Origin: Trachythela sp. YZ-2020
Lineage: Eukaryota; Cnidaria; Anthozoa; Malacalcyonacea; Clavulariidae
Length of the DNA: 64,000 nucleotides
Direction: 5' to 3'
Assembly (NCBI GenBank): GCA_016169945.1
Contig: JADLSH010000143.1
Location: forward strand, 62,001 to 126,000
The stretch's first letter is position 1. Each line of letters opens with the position of its first letter. The translations under genes and the position numbers were made by a program. The notes under the pieces were generated by a model. It searched no databases. It saw only the letters and a list, made by a program, of their open reading frames with translations, and was not told the DNA's origin. Below are positions 20,601-35,925 of the stretch, in pieces.

Positions 20601-23600
20601 TAGCTATGTACTTTACCACATGCTGAAAATGAAGGCAAAAAAGGATATATTTGTTGTCAGTTTAAGTTCTTCTTTCATTTTTCATCTCTGCAACCAGGGT
20701 TTGATTCCTGCAATATCCAGTTATCTTATTACAATTATGTCTCTGTTGCATGTGAGAAGATTGTTTCCAGTTGACGTTACCAAACACTGCAGGTTTTCTC
20801 TGCAGATATACCAATGTCTTCATGAGCAACACTGGAGCATGAAGGGATATCCCTTATTGGATCTCTGGAGAGAACACGCAGTATATATTTAGCGTCTTCT
20901 GTTTAGGTGTTGGTCCAATGACTGTAGCAATGTTGATGCAAAATACAGTGGAAAGTGCAAAGAAGATGATTCTTAAACAAAAGGTCTCAACAAATCTTAA
21001 AATGGGTTATTCATTACAACCTCTTTTTAAATTACTCAGATATGCTCTCAGGAAATAGATGGAGTAAAAAATCAAACTTGAATTAAAACTATTTTTTTGA
21101 GAATATTTTTATGCTGTGTATACTGTAGTAGATAAAAAACTAGTAAACTATATTAATATGTGTATCCATGTGTAATGATTCCATGAAAATTGTACGTGAC
21201 CGTATAAATTTTTAATGATTATAAATTGTGTTAGGAGTAGTATCATGAATACAAATACATGCTCTCTTTAAATGAGTTTGAAAATGGAGCATTTTTTAAG
21301 CAAATGAACATTTAGTTGACATGTATTGTAGATGCTGTGTGATGTATGTTCCTATATCATACTATAGTGAGCGAGAGTTGACATGTATTGTAGATGCTGT
21401 GTGCTGTATGTTCCTATATCATACTATAGTGAGCGAGAGTTGACATGTATTGTAGATGTTGTGTGCTGTATGTTCCTATATCATACTATAGTGAGCGAGA
21501 GTTGACATGTATTGTAGATGCTGTGTGATGTATGTTCCTATATCATACTATAGTGAGCGAGAGTTGACATGTATTGTAGATGCTGTGTGCTGTATGTACC
21601 TATATCATACTATAGTGAGCGAGAGTTGACATGTATTGTAGATGCTGTGTGCTGTATGTACCTATATCATACTATAGTGAGCGAGAGTTGACATGTATTG
21701 TAGATGTTGTGTGCTGTATGTACCTATATCATACTATAGTGAGCGAGAGTTGACATGTATTGTAGATGTTGTGTGCTGTATGTACCTATATCATACTATA
21801 GTGAGCGAGAGTTGACATGTATTGTAGATGCTGTGTGCTGTATGTTCCTATATCATACTATAGTGAGCCCTCACCCTCTTCCAAACGTTCATTGTTCATT
21901 GTAAAGGCATATATACTAATGAAATTTTATCAAATTTTTCTTTAAAACAACAGAGCAATCTCTGCCCCCTCCTAACTCCTCTTGGCAAGGGGCAGCAGCC
22001 TTTTTAACCCCTCCCCCAGTTCCGCCTATAAGAATCTCCGGACCTTTCTGTATACGTCGTACAAAGTATCATTTGAAAAGTGTTGCAAAGTCTGGAATGC
22101 TTTAGTAATTGTGATTCGTTTTCTATTTATCCTAGGCTGGTTTATGGGAGATAAAGTTTTTACCATTGAATATTTTGAGGCCTGTCCCAAGGTAACATCA
22201 AATAATAATTGAACAATCACTATATGCAATTTGAATATTTTATGTAAATGAAGAATTGAATGTTTCGGTGAAAACGTTGATTTAATCGGAAAACGACATG
22301 TTATATTTACTAAAGCATTTGCTGACAAGTACTTCGTATATGCTTAAAGCACTTTACTGAATACCCGATTTCAAATCCAACCCAAAACCGCCCGTATTCT
22401 AAAAGCTCACTCACACTCACTGAGTATGACACAGCAGTCACGTTCCTGATGATCAATGATAGAGTCCTCCCTCTACAATACTCAAAATCAAGCTCTCAGT
22501 CGAGTGGAAATACCGTCATGGACGTGGAGGTGATTTTGATCTCTAACTCAGTGAGTGTGCGTGTGGGTGTGAGTGTGAGCTTTTAGAATACGGGCGTTAG
22601 AGTCTGTCACGACAAAATATAATGTCCTAAATATAACGTTACTACAGGTGAAAATGCGGTAGATCTCCAATTCGCCTGATTGTGTGTTTTACCATCGTAT
22701 AGGAACGGTCCTCTTTTTTCGTTTCGTATGCATGTATGTAATAGTGGTGCGAATCTGCTTTGAGGATTAGCAGTATTTAAAGACATTCAACGGGAAAGTT
22801 AGACGAACTTGTGGACGTTTAGTACCGTGGTATTAATACAACGATACAGTGGTGATTTCCTTTGTGTTTTGCTCATGAAGTGTTAATGAGTTTGAGAAGT
22901 CGCATTTGACATCCGAAAATGACAATGTTTGGAATCAAATCCATTCTGGAACCAAGATTATATCGCAAATTTTATTGATCAATATAGCAAAGTTTATTGA
23001 CAATTTCTGTAGCGATATTGAGATTTCCAAAGCACAAGACCCAAAGAATATTCAACAGTTGGCCAGTGAAATTGGTATTCAAAAACACGAGGTGTGTATA
23101 ATAGAAGACTAAACTAAACTAACTGTATTTTTGCTGGATACTGACTCTATATCTGTCCTCAACTGTTCTTCCGCGAGGTCTAGTAATGAATACCTTAGTA
23201 CCTTATTTGTACAGCGTTACTACAGGTGAAAACCTATATATTATGGATGGAATTACTAAGGGTGAGGTGAGAATCCCATTGTCTTTGCCAAGGAGGGCAG
23301 TGCCAATTTCCCACAAATGCCAATTTTGCCCGTGACTGTTTCTCCCAAACACTGTCATAGCTCCCTCAATGATGATGTACCCAGTCGGTTGATGGTCACC
23401 CCCCCCCTCCCCCACCCCCTCCAATGTTCAACCAAAAATGTAAGTTTTTTCGTTCATTAGTTGGAGTTATATGGTACGAAGAAATGTAAAGTTTCACTTT
23501 CAGTTTTGGAACGTCTCAAGAACGAATCTGTTGGAAAATATGTCGTAGTTGCTGGGTAAGGTTTTTAAAGGAAAATCTTGTCCATTTTTGCCGTACACGA

Positions 23601-26600
23601 ACAACAAATTATTCGGTTTGCTAAGTTTACCATAAAGCAATCTCTTTCGTGACTCGTTCGTTCTGTTTCGCTATTCTGGGGCAAGTAACTGGATAAAATC
23701 CCCGAAGAATTCGAAGAATTACATTCACGACCCAACGTTTTAACCCCCCATTCTAGTGTATTCACCAGGGATTTATTCACCCTCATTTCATGTTTTAGAA
23801 TCACCCCAACACCACTGGGCGAAGGCAAGAGCACAACCACGATAGGTATTTCTCAGGCAATGTCTGTTCATCTGAAGAAGAACACGTTTGCTTGTATTCG
23901 TCAGCCTTCGCAAGGACCAATTTTTGGAATAAAAGGTTAGAAGATTTTAAAGTGCTATATGTATTTGGTAACATCGTTGATACTGTACTGTTTTTCTGTC
24001 CTTGTTTTGTCAGAAATTGTCAGACACTGAGACGTTATTACTCTGTTGTACTAGTTTATTGGTTGAGGTCTAATAAGCATGAACTTTAACCGCAGCCATT
24101 TTATATATTGTTAGGTGGAGCTGCTGGTGGCGGTTATTCGCAAGTCATTCCAATGGAAGAGGTGTGTTCGAGAAATTGCAAATTACTGTAATAATATCTA
24201 AGAAGCTTTGAATGGGCACAAATTGGCTCTCACTTCAATGTTTGGTCTGAACCATGAATGACCATTATTAACAACAACTATATTCTTGTGTTTTGTAGTT
24301 TAATCTTCATTTAACTGGCGACATTCATGCGATTACTGCTGCGAACAATCTTGTAGGTAGGTTTAGGTAATGCGTGTACTTTGAGTCAGGTACGTGGAAT
24401 TAAGATTGGAAGAAATGAAATAGGAAGTTGCAAATGTTGTTGTGGATATTCCTTATAATTGTCGGCTCAAAGTGAATTTTTTAACTCTATTTTCGTTTTC
24501 AGCTGCAGCGATTGATACGAGAATTTTTCACGAGTCCACCCAAACAGATGAGGTAATTAAAACCGTAGATGGATTAGCGATCTATATAAAGCAAATCGGT
24601 CTGTCAACGACATCAACTTATAATTGACTTATAAACAACAACAGAATTTCGTATGCTTTTGGTTTTAGGCTTTATTTAACAGACTAGTTCTTGCCAAGGA
24701 TGGAAAGAGAAAATTTTCAGACATTATGTTGAGAAGATTAAAGGTTTCAACAGTTATTTTTCAATTATGTTATTTTTCTCTGTTGGTTTATTTGTACGTT
24801 TGTTTACCTGTCGTCAATTTACCTAGGTCAATTTTGCTGTCTTGAGAAAAGTTGAGACATATCTTGAACATTTTACGTTCGCGCGCAAAGACAAGTGCTC
24901 AACACCCCTTCATAGTATGTGCGTTGTATCATTGTTAGAAACTTGGCATTGATAAAACAAACCCAGATGAACTAACGCCTGAAGAAGCTGGAAAATTTGC
25001 AAGACTTGACATCGACCCTGACAGCATTACCTGGCAAAGAGGTATTTATTTTAAGGCCAAAAATAGGGGAAAATCTATAATTAATGTAAAGATGACTCGA
25101 CTTAATGTACCTTGTCTTTTCTTTCAGTGATGGATACAAACGACAGATTTCTCAGACAGATTACCATTGGTCAATCACCCACAGAGAAAGGAAGGACTCG
25201 TGTTGTAAGCACATAGGAATTTATGGTTTTCTGGGTCTATAATGTACAAGCCGTGCCATTATTTGCAGAGATAGTCAAACCAATGAAACATAATACATTT
25301 TCAATTGTTTTAGTGTCAGTTTGATATTGCAGTAGCAAGTGAGATTATGGCTATCCTAGCGCTTGCTAAGAGTCTTAAAGACATGAAGGAACGGTAATAT
25401 CTCTGCTTTGAGTATATTTAGGAGTTTCTGACAGCTTGTCTAGCGAAAAATGTACATAATTATGTCTTTATTGTAGATTTGGGAAAATGGTGGTAGCCTG
25501 TGATAAAAATGGACAAGCAGTGACAGCTGATGATCTGGTAGGATTGTATAGGATTGGATAGAATTTGTCGCTGGAGAATTTTTGCAGATTTTTCACGATT
25601 TTTTGCAGATATTTTGACTGTTACACAAAAAAATCCTGGATGATTATTATTTTGTATTACAGGGCGTCACAGGAGCGGTTGCAGTGTTAATGAAGGATAC
25701 AATTAAACCAAACTTAATGCAGACATTGGAGGTATGAGGTTTAGGTAACCCCTACTACTAGAGTTACAGTTTTACGTTATGACAAAAGTAGCGATAGTCA
25801 ATATGCTGCGGGATTCTAAGATGAAACTACCTGAAAATTAAACAAGAAATTGGCTGCTAACTTCCAGACGAAGGGCCTTCACTCGAAATGTCGAAGTTTT
25901 TGTTCATCCTATCAGGTAGTTTCATCCTACAAACCCTCTCAATGAAAGATAAATTTATCATATATCATTTATCTTTATTTCTTTGTCCGAAGGGTTCTCC
26001 CGTGTTTGTTCATGCTGGCCCCTTTGCTAACATTGCTCATGGAAATTCATCGATTATCGCAGACAGAATAGCGCTGAAACTTGTGGGAAAAGATGGCTTT
26101 GTGTGTAAGTATACCATACAATTTGGGGAGAGAATATTTCTGCAGATTTACCTGAACAACCCGCAATATATTAATTTTATATTGATGAGCTTTTTCACTT
26201 GGTTTTAGTCACCGAGGCCGGATTTGGAGCAGACATTGGAATGGAAAAGTTCTTCAATATCAAGTGTAGATATAGTGGTATGTATAAATATTGTTATAAT
26301 CTCTCCTGTAAGACAAGACTACTGAGAATAGTATTGAGTTATATGTGTATTGACTGGACTTTACACTTTACAGAGTCATGGATGATTTTTTATTGACGTT
26401 GACAAAATCTATATAGGTCTTGTTCCAAATTGTGTTGTTCTTGTGGCGACTGTTCGAGCAATTAAGATGCATGGAGGAGGTCCTAAGGTTTGTAAATATT
26501 TCAATGCAGTGTAATTCAATATTTCAATACGGTACAATGTTTGCTTCTCACCTTCTCTACAAGGTCTACCACCTCACATCTTCTGATCTCTTCATTCCAT

Positions 26601-29077
26601 AATGACTCTGACCAGCTCTCCTTCATCTCTTCTTATTACGTGTCCATACCATCTCAGTCTTGCTTCCCTCACCTTCTCTGCAATGTCTACCACCTCACAT
26701 CTTCTGATCTCTTCATTCCATAATGTCTCTGACCAGCTCTCCTTCATCTCTTCTTATTACGTGTCCATACCATCTCAGCCTTGCTTCCCTCACCTTCTCT
26801 GCAATGTCTACCACCTCACATCTTCTTCTGATCTCTTCATTCCATAATGTCTCTGACCGGCTCTCCTTCATCTCTTCTTATTACGTGTCCATACCATCTC
26901 AGCCTTGCTTCCCTCCCCTTCTCTTCAATGTCTACCATCTTCTTCTGATCTTTTCATTCCGTAATGTCTCTGACGAGCTCTCCTTCATCTCTTCTTATTA
27001 CGTGTTCACACCATCCCTCACCTTCCTTCCCTCACCTTCTCTGTAATGTCTACCACCTCACATCTTCCGATCTCTTCATTCCATAATGTCTCTGACCAGT
27101 TCTCCTTCATCTCTTCTTATTCTTATATATTCCACCCCACGTTTTTGTATTATTTCATCTCTTCATCCCTTCTATTAAGGTATGATATCTGAACCAATAT
27201 GTAAATCTTTTCAAGGTATTTACATAATTTATAATTTATCTATTTATGTTCTAGGTGGTGGCAGGCCGACCTCTTGCCGACGTTTATGTTGAAGAGGTGA
27301 TTATATTAGAATAAACTGTAATTGATAATTAACAATATTTTATTGAGTGGCTGTGTTTGTTCTTTAGAATGTAGATCTGGTGAAAAATGGATTTTCAAAC
27401 CTTGCCAAGCAAATTGAGAACGCTATGTTCTTTGGAGTTTCAGTCGTGGTGGCTGTTAACCGTTTCAAGTAAGTGGCAAACAAGGAAATAAACAAAAAAT
27501 GCAAACATTACTGACAGATAAATTGATATTTGGTTATCTCAAAAGTTGGATCCAAGTAATTCGCAGTGTTATCTAAGTCATTTTCTGTCAGTGACTGCAT
27601 CTCTTTTCTAACAGAACTGACACAGACGCTGAAGTTGAGTTACTTATCAATCTATGCAAACAAGCCAGTGCCTTTGATGCTGTCGCTTCAACTCACTGGG
27701 CTGATGGAGGTGATATATAATAACATTTTCTCTTCAGCTGTTAGGGATTGGTTTCAATTTAGTACTATGTGACTGATTGAAGGTTATCTACATCATTTTG
27801 TGATTATTTTTTAACGTCAAAATTGTTTAGGTGCTGGAGCAGTCAAGTTAGCTGAAGCAGTAATTAGAGCGATTGAACAGCCGATTGAGTTTAAATTTCT
27901 GTATGATTTACAGGTAAATTGTTTAATACAGACGAAGATGTGACCACATAAATGCTTTTTGTCGCGGATTAGCAGACCCTACATAGAAATTCATAGTTGG
28001 TGGTCGCAGGCTAAACCACTACACAAAATATTATTTATTCTTCATATAGTTGCCAATAGAGAAAAAAATAGAAACAATAGCTCAGAAAATCTATGGTGCT
28101 GACGGAGTGGAGTTTTCAGAAGAAGCACAAAAGAGGATCAATCTATTTAGGAGTCAAGGATTTAATGATCTGCCAATTTGTATGGCGAAGACACATTTAT
28201 CTTTATCACACAATGCTGATTTAAAGGGGGCTCCGAAAGGTACGCATATTCACCGAAGTGTATTTCTTCTTCTAATCGATATGTTCCCACGATGTTCAAC
28301 AATGGATCGCTGTTTTCTATTGTAGGATTTGTTCTACCAATACGCGATGTTCGCGCAAGTGTTGGAGCAGGATTTCTATTTCCTCTGGTCGGCACGGTAT
28401 GTAGAATGTTATACTTAAGCCTGGTTCCCATTTAGTCGTAACTAATTTAGTCGAACATATCAAGGTGACTGATGTAATAGAGTGCATGTGAATATATCTC
28501 TACAGTCGGGAAATACTGATTTACAGCACACAAAAGACGAGATCGATCCAGACTATTTCACATCGTCGAACATGACTTGTTCACGACAGTTAACCAAATG
28601 AAAACCAGGATTTAACATAACAATAGTGCCATCCAGTCATAATCCAGTGATCTGAATGTTTCATTGTCTTTTCATTGGTTTAAAATCCCACTGTTCTCCA
28701 TGCCATCCAGTCACGATCCAGTGATCAGAATGTTTCATTGTCTTTTCATTGGTTTAAAATCCCACTGTTCTCCATGCCATCCAGTCACGATCCAGTGATC
28801 GGAATGTTTCATTGTATTTTCATTGGTTTAAAATCCCACTGTTCTCTATTCATCCAGTCACCCATTGTCTTGACTTAGTTTTAGCATTCTGCAAAGGAGT
28901 TATAAAGCTGGAAAAAACTGGGCTCTTATTTTGTAGACATTCATGGAATACTTACGATATACTGTGTGTGTATTTCCTGTGTTTCAGATGAGCACAATGC
29001 CAGGACTTCCAACCAGACCGTGTTTCTACGATGTCGACTTAAACACAGAGACAGAAGACGTTCTGGGGTTATTCTAG
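17602..29077 (+). CDS. MTHFD1: C1-tetrahydrofolate synthase, cytoplasmic (trifunctional)
   Basis: Interconverts folate one-carbon forms: methylene-THF dehydrogenase/cyclohydrolase (N-terminal, about 297 residues) and formate-THF ligase (C-terminal). Exons: 17602-17636, 18270-18354, 18737-18796, 18908-18961, 19038-19174, 19325-19425, 19720-19772, 19881-19964, 20069-20122, 20229-20286, 20449-20541, 20907-20983, 23013-23091, 23461-23555, 23799-23935, 24117-24163, 24299-24356, 24503-24552, 24669-24743, 24939-25041, 25128-25204, 25314-25393, 25477-25537, 25663-25731, 25993-26104, 26209-26277, 26417-26487, 27255-27296, 27368-27468, 27615-27709, 27831-27913, 28050-28239, 28326-28396, 28988-29077. 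Phases agree within each half. Landmarks: S-Y-I-x-x-K (dehydrogenase site), KDVDG, G-R-S-K-I-V, PVPGGVGPMT; then T-P-L-G-E-G-K-S-T (ATP loop) and the MPGLPTRP end. There is no mitochondrial leader, so it is cytosolic. The linker exon between 20983 and 23013 was not identified; expected length is about 935 residues. Confidence 0.95.
18364..18411. repeat. Direct repeat of 24 bp, two copies
   Basis: CCAAACTGCTTGAAATATAC-type unit occurs twice back to back in MTHFD1 intron 2, just upstream of a small foldback element. Confidence 0.7.
18481..18604. mobile_element. Small MITE with TATACA target duplication
   Basis: Terminal inverted repeats GCCAGACTGGAAAGTTTG and its complement bound a 124-bp element flanked on both sides by TATACA (18475-18480 and 18605-18610). 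It lies in an MTHFD1 intron. Confidence 0.75.
21315..21868. repeat. 62-bp minisatellite, about 9 copies
   Basis: The unit begins GTTGACATGTATTGTAGATG and ends near ATAGTGAGCGAGA. Copies start at 21315 and every 62 bp. Variation is limited to a few positions (C/T at GATGCTG, T/A in GTTCC). It lies in the large MTHFD1 intron separating the two enzyme modules. Confidence 0.95.
22389..22596. mobile_element. Foldback MITE
   Basis: Terminal inverted repeats of over 30 bp, starting CGCCCGTATTCTAAAAGCTC and closing with GAGCTTTTAGAATACGGGCG. No coding content; MTHFD1 interdomain intron. Confidence 0.8.
22771..22897. repeat. Dispersed repeat, copy 1 (pair at 42728-42857)
   Basis: Shares with 42728-42857 the stretch around CAGTATTTAAAGA, GGACGTTTA, ACGATAC-GGTGGTGATTTCC and TTAATGAGTTTGAGAAG. 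Probably the terminal part of a longer interspersed element. Confidence 0.75.
25826..25925. mobile_element. Hairpin foldback element, intronic copy
   Basis: ATGAAACTACCTGAAAATTA at the left and TATCAGGTAGTTTCAT at the right, with CTTCCAGACGAAGGGCCTTC and TCGAAATGTCGAAG between. Same family as 7149-7351. MTHFD1 intron. Confidence 0.7.
26548..27125. repeat. About 121-bp tandem repeat, five copies
   Basis: Pyrimidine-rich unit starting TCACCTTCTCTGCAATGTCT; copies start near 26548, 26669, 26790, 26913 and 27032. It lies in an MTHFD1 intron. The overlapping open frames it creates are repeat artefacts. Confidence 0.9.
28628..28850. repeat. 74-bp tandem repeat, three copies
   Basis: The unit begins GCCATCCAGTCACGATCCAG and ends CCCACTGTTCTCCAT. 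Last MTHFD1 intron. Some ATTGG words occur in each unit. Confidence 0.9.
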
Positions 29078-30413
29078 ATCAAGGGAAAAGCGTCTAAAGA
29101 ACAGTTCAATTGTGAATTTACAATTGTTCATAAATGAATACAGTATTTTAATGAAATACAAAAGAATGAATACAGTATAGTTTAGAATATTAGAACATTT
29201 ATTTATGACTTGATTTTCTAAAATTTATATTGTCTAAAAAGATACCGATATTTTTTGATAAAATATGCCAAAAGCTATTTCCAGAAGTTGATTTCAATTG
29301 TTAGAGTGTTGATGGCACTGTAGTTATTGCATGCACGTGGTCATTGCATGGGATTTGAACCGGGCAGTGGAGTTGTATGATTGTAATTTCGTCGCATCGG
29401 TGAACTGAGCATAGTCGTTCCAGACTCCTAGGAACTCCGGTTTCCGCCTGTAGCAACTAACACTGGAACCAACAAACAGTTTCGAAGTAAATTAGCTGAC
29501 CAGTATAAAATAGACTATTTGTAGAGTTACTGGAACGTAGCATTATACACGCATAGCCTCGACTTCATTCTTTGATTTCTTTTGAATTTTACTCAGTCTT
29601 ACGTAATGTTTGTTTCTGTCTGTTTTCAACAGAATATAAATCGAAGTTATGCGTGTATAATGTACGCTCGAGTAAGTGCAAATGTTTTATAGATTGCGCA
29701 GTAGTTCGCACTAGTTTGTTCCTAAATATAAGTGTATTTAGTTACGCATGAACAAACACAGCTTTGTTAGCTTGTTTTTGACATCTCATTTGAATATTTT
29801 ATATTTTAACGAGCTAGTTAAGCCTCCTTGACACGCTGAACTTGTCGAAGCATGCTTTCATGATATTGTCTTAGTCTTTGGACGAGTGATAAGATACTGG
29901 ATGAGTTAATATCTTCAATTTCATGTTAAAAAGAATGGAGAGTATTGAGCAAAGTCCTGTGGCACTTTTTAACGAAACAGAGAAGCGACTCGGATGCCAA
30001 TTGTAGGTATACAGGATTATATATAGTGTTTATACGTCTAGGCTAAAGCAAGCTTGTCTAAATATGTTGAACGCATCGTAAGGGTCCATCCCCAGCCAAC
30101 CGGGAGACTCGCCTGAGTGAGATCCGCATGTCTTTATTAATGGATATAAAAATCATTGAGAGGCGAGCCCGGTTAGGTGACATCTCACCTTGCGCAAGGT
30201 GGGATCTCAGTCAAGTGGGATAAATTTTCCATAATATTATGAATGCTTCCCCCAATTTTGACCTATTATTGAGGCGGGATGTTACATGGGACTAAAGAAA
30301 TAATTTGTCCCACTATATAGGTTAGCTTCCTGGCCAACCGGGCCCATATGAACAGGGCTAAATATGTAAGCCACTGTAACTTAAGCCATTTAAGGTAAAA
30401 ATGAATAACTTAC
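29078..30413. other. Intergenic, no firm gene
   Basis: Follows the MTHFD1 stop. 29346-29360 on the minus strand reads CCCGGTTCAAATCCC, a tRNA B-box-like word, but no cloverleaf is evident. A segment at 30085-30345 repeats CCAACCGGG-type words and may be an old repeat. A possible minus-strand terminal exon around 29820-29908 (short, polar, ending in TAA) has only weak acceptor support. Confidence 0.4.
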
Positions 30414-30671
30414 ATTATAAATTTCTAAATAGCCTACGGCTACACGGCGTTGATATAAACAAGAGTGTCTCTTCTGGTATTGTGTTGTAGGTAAAAAGTA
30501 AGTAGGAATAGTCTTCGCACTGGAAGCAGTCTTGGAGTAATCTGTTTTCGCATTATTATTTTGTACGTTTAGATTAAATAAAACAAATGAAGTGACAAAT
30601 ATTAGTGCAGTAAGTAGAACTGTTATATTTATTTGAAATTTTAAAATTGAACAAGCTCTGAAGAATAGCAT
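30414..30671 (-). CDS. Putative first exon of an unidentified type II membrane protein
   Basis: Minus-strand ATG at 30671, 86 codons, ending at a good donor (AAT followed by GTAAGTT). It encodes a short basic cytosolic stretch, a hydrophobic anchor of about 20 residues near positions 15-35, then a polar stem. This is the usual start of a Golgi glycosyltransferase or sulfotransferase, but no catalytic exon was found downstream (lower coordinates), so the protein cannot be named. It could be a remnant or a chance frame. Confidence 0.3.
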
Positions 30672-32575
30672 CTTGTAGAAAGCATTGTTATTCCTAGTCC
30701 TAATCAAGGTTTATTAAATACAAACTGGTTTTCTGATTCTTTTAGGAATTTCTAGAAATGGAATATCTGGCGATAGTTCGTGAAGGTATATTTTAGTCAT
30801 TTGGAGAAAATCAACGATACGTTGACACGTTATTTCCGAACTCTTTGTATGAAATTGCATAGGAATTATCATTGATCGCGCGCGCGATGCTTTTGCACTG
30901 CCCAAAACCTTGAGTCCCCCTTCTATATCAGGGTTGTGCAAGCCTCCCAGCAATATTGTTCCTTACCAAGTGCCGTAATCAGTGATGAACATTTTTTTAC
31001 CACAGATAGAAAAAAGTCCAAACGTCATGGGACGAATGAAACGGTACATTCACCAGAAACGAAGGACCGCAGTAAATTTGTTTCTTCATCCTTCCTATAT
31101 CTATTGACACTTATCATTCAGAACAATCCATTTTCTTTTAGCTATAACTTGGTCAAACAGTCAGATTTAAACAGTCAAAATTTCTATGAATATTATTAAC
31201 TAAATAGTCAAGCAAGATACTGTCTGGAAACTCGGTAAACTTCAAAGCGTCTGTAACAAGCTACGGTTTTATTCACGAATTAACCATGCACAAATCTTGT
31301 TGAAATTTTGCTTATCAATATTTCAACAGTACGTTTGAGTGACTCGACGAATTTATGCCATTGGATGATTGCTTTATTATACCAAAAATGCATTGTCTTC
31401 ACCTCGGTCTTCACCGTATACAAGTTTACATGGACATTTACAAAAAGGCTTTGGTCGAGTTTCCAGACCATGTCTTGAGATTATGTATTTATGTGTACGC
31501 AGTTGTGTGTAATGATCTTTGCAAAAGTGTACGTAATTGACCTTTTCAACATAAACGTCGCCATCTTCAAATCACCAGGGATTGTGGTCTATCCAGGGAT
31601 GCTACCAATAACAGCTCACTGGGCTACCCCGCGTAAAGCCTGAAATGTTGTGAAAATATATATAGATATATTCCTTTTGTGCAAATATATATAGATATTC
31701 AAGTTTATTTTGAAGTATATGATAATTATTCATTATTATATATGATTATTCATTATAAGAATAATTATTCATTAATATTTAACAATTCTTCGCCGAATGC
31801 GAGGTGAATATCGGTGAATAAAAACCGAGACGAAGTCGAGGCTTTTATTCACCGTCATTCACCGAGTCTGACTTTAACGTTCATAATACTTGGATAAAGC
31901 TTTTCAAAAGTTTTTACTACGGAAACGTGCGAACGATTTGTCATGCATATAATAAATAAATAATCACTAATCACACGGGCAAGTCGTGCAATTAATGATT
32001 AAAACTACGAGTGATTGATTTAAAATAGTTATTTATTGTCATGATTTTATTTCCGCATTCTCAAGATTCAATACAAATACCAAAGGAAATCACGACCGTG
32101 AAGGAGCGGTACCTGGTACAATGCCTGATACCGGTTTCGCCGGCCGCACCATTGTATCGTTATAGTGATAATAACATAAAGTAATCAACTCATGAATTGC
32201 AGATCGCTGACTTGAGTGCTTGGCATCTCATTCAATATGTTGTCAAGTACGTAGTATTTTCAGTGTTTTACCGAATTAAATTATGTAAATAGTGTATATT
32301 TTCAGTGGTTTACCGAAACTATCAACACAAAATCGTCTCGAAAACCTGCTGTTAACGCTTTCTAACGGTTCAGGGTTTTGGAAAAGTTGATGAATTTCCT
32401 TAACAACCGCGCCCGCGGTCAGGAATTTAATTTGTGACTTCGTGTGACTTCATATTGATTTGGGAAGTCCTTTGAAGAGGGAAGACGTGAGTCTTCGCAT
32501 GACTTTGGAAATTATGGAAAAGTTGCTCGAAAAGTTGTTATATATTTAGAAAGGTCAACAACAGTTGCTACAACG
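30672..32575. other. Intergenic with small palindromes, EGLN upstream region
   Basis: Scattered frames under 90 codons without motifs. Around 31790-31870 CGGTGAATAAAA and TTTTATTCACCG form an inverted pair, likely a tiny foldback element. The 300 bp before 32576 should hold the EGLN promoter; no hypoxia-response element core (RCGTG) is unambiguous. Confidence 0.45.

Positions 32576-35925
<3,350 letters not shown>

Noticed and set aside
21315..21868. CRISPR-like appearance of regularly spaced repeats
   Set aside because: The 62-bp unit repeats end to end without unique spacers, and the locus is a eukaryotic intron.
22026..22328. 100-codon minus-strand frame in the MTHFD1 interdomain intron
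   Set aside because: No family motif, splice support or codon pattern; lies among repeats.
26420..27046. Overlapping Ser/Leu-rich open frames
   Set aside because: They are produced by the 121-bp pyrimidine-rich tandem repeat in an MTHFD1 intron; successive frames encode the same repeated peptide.
30714..30953. 79-codon minus-strand frame upstream of the putative type II exon
   Set aside because: Non-ATG start, separated by a stop from the next frame, no domain and no splice sites.
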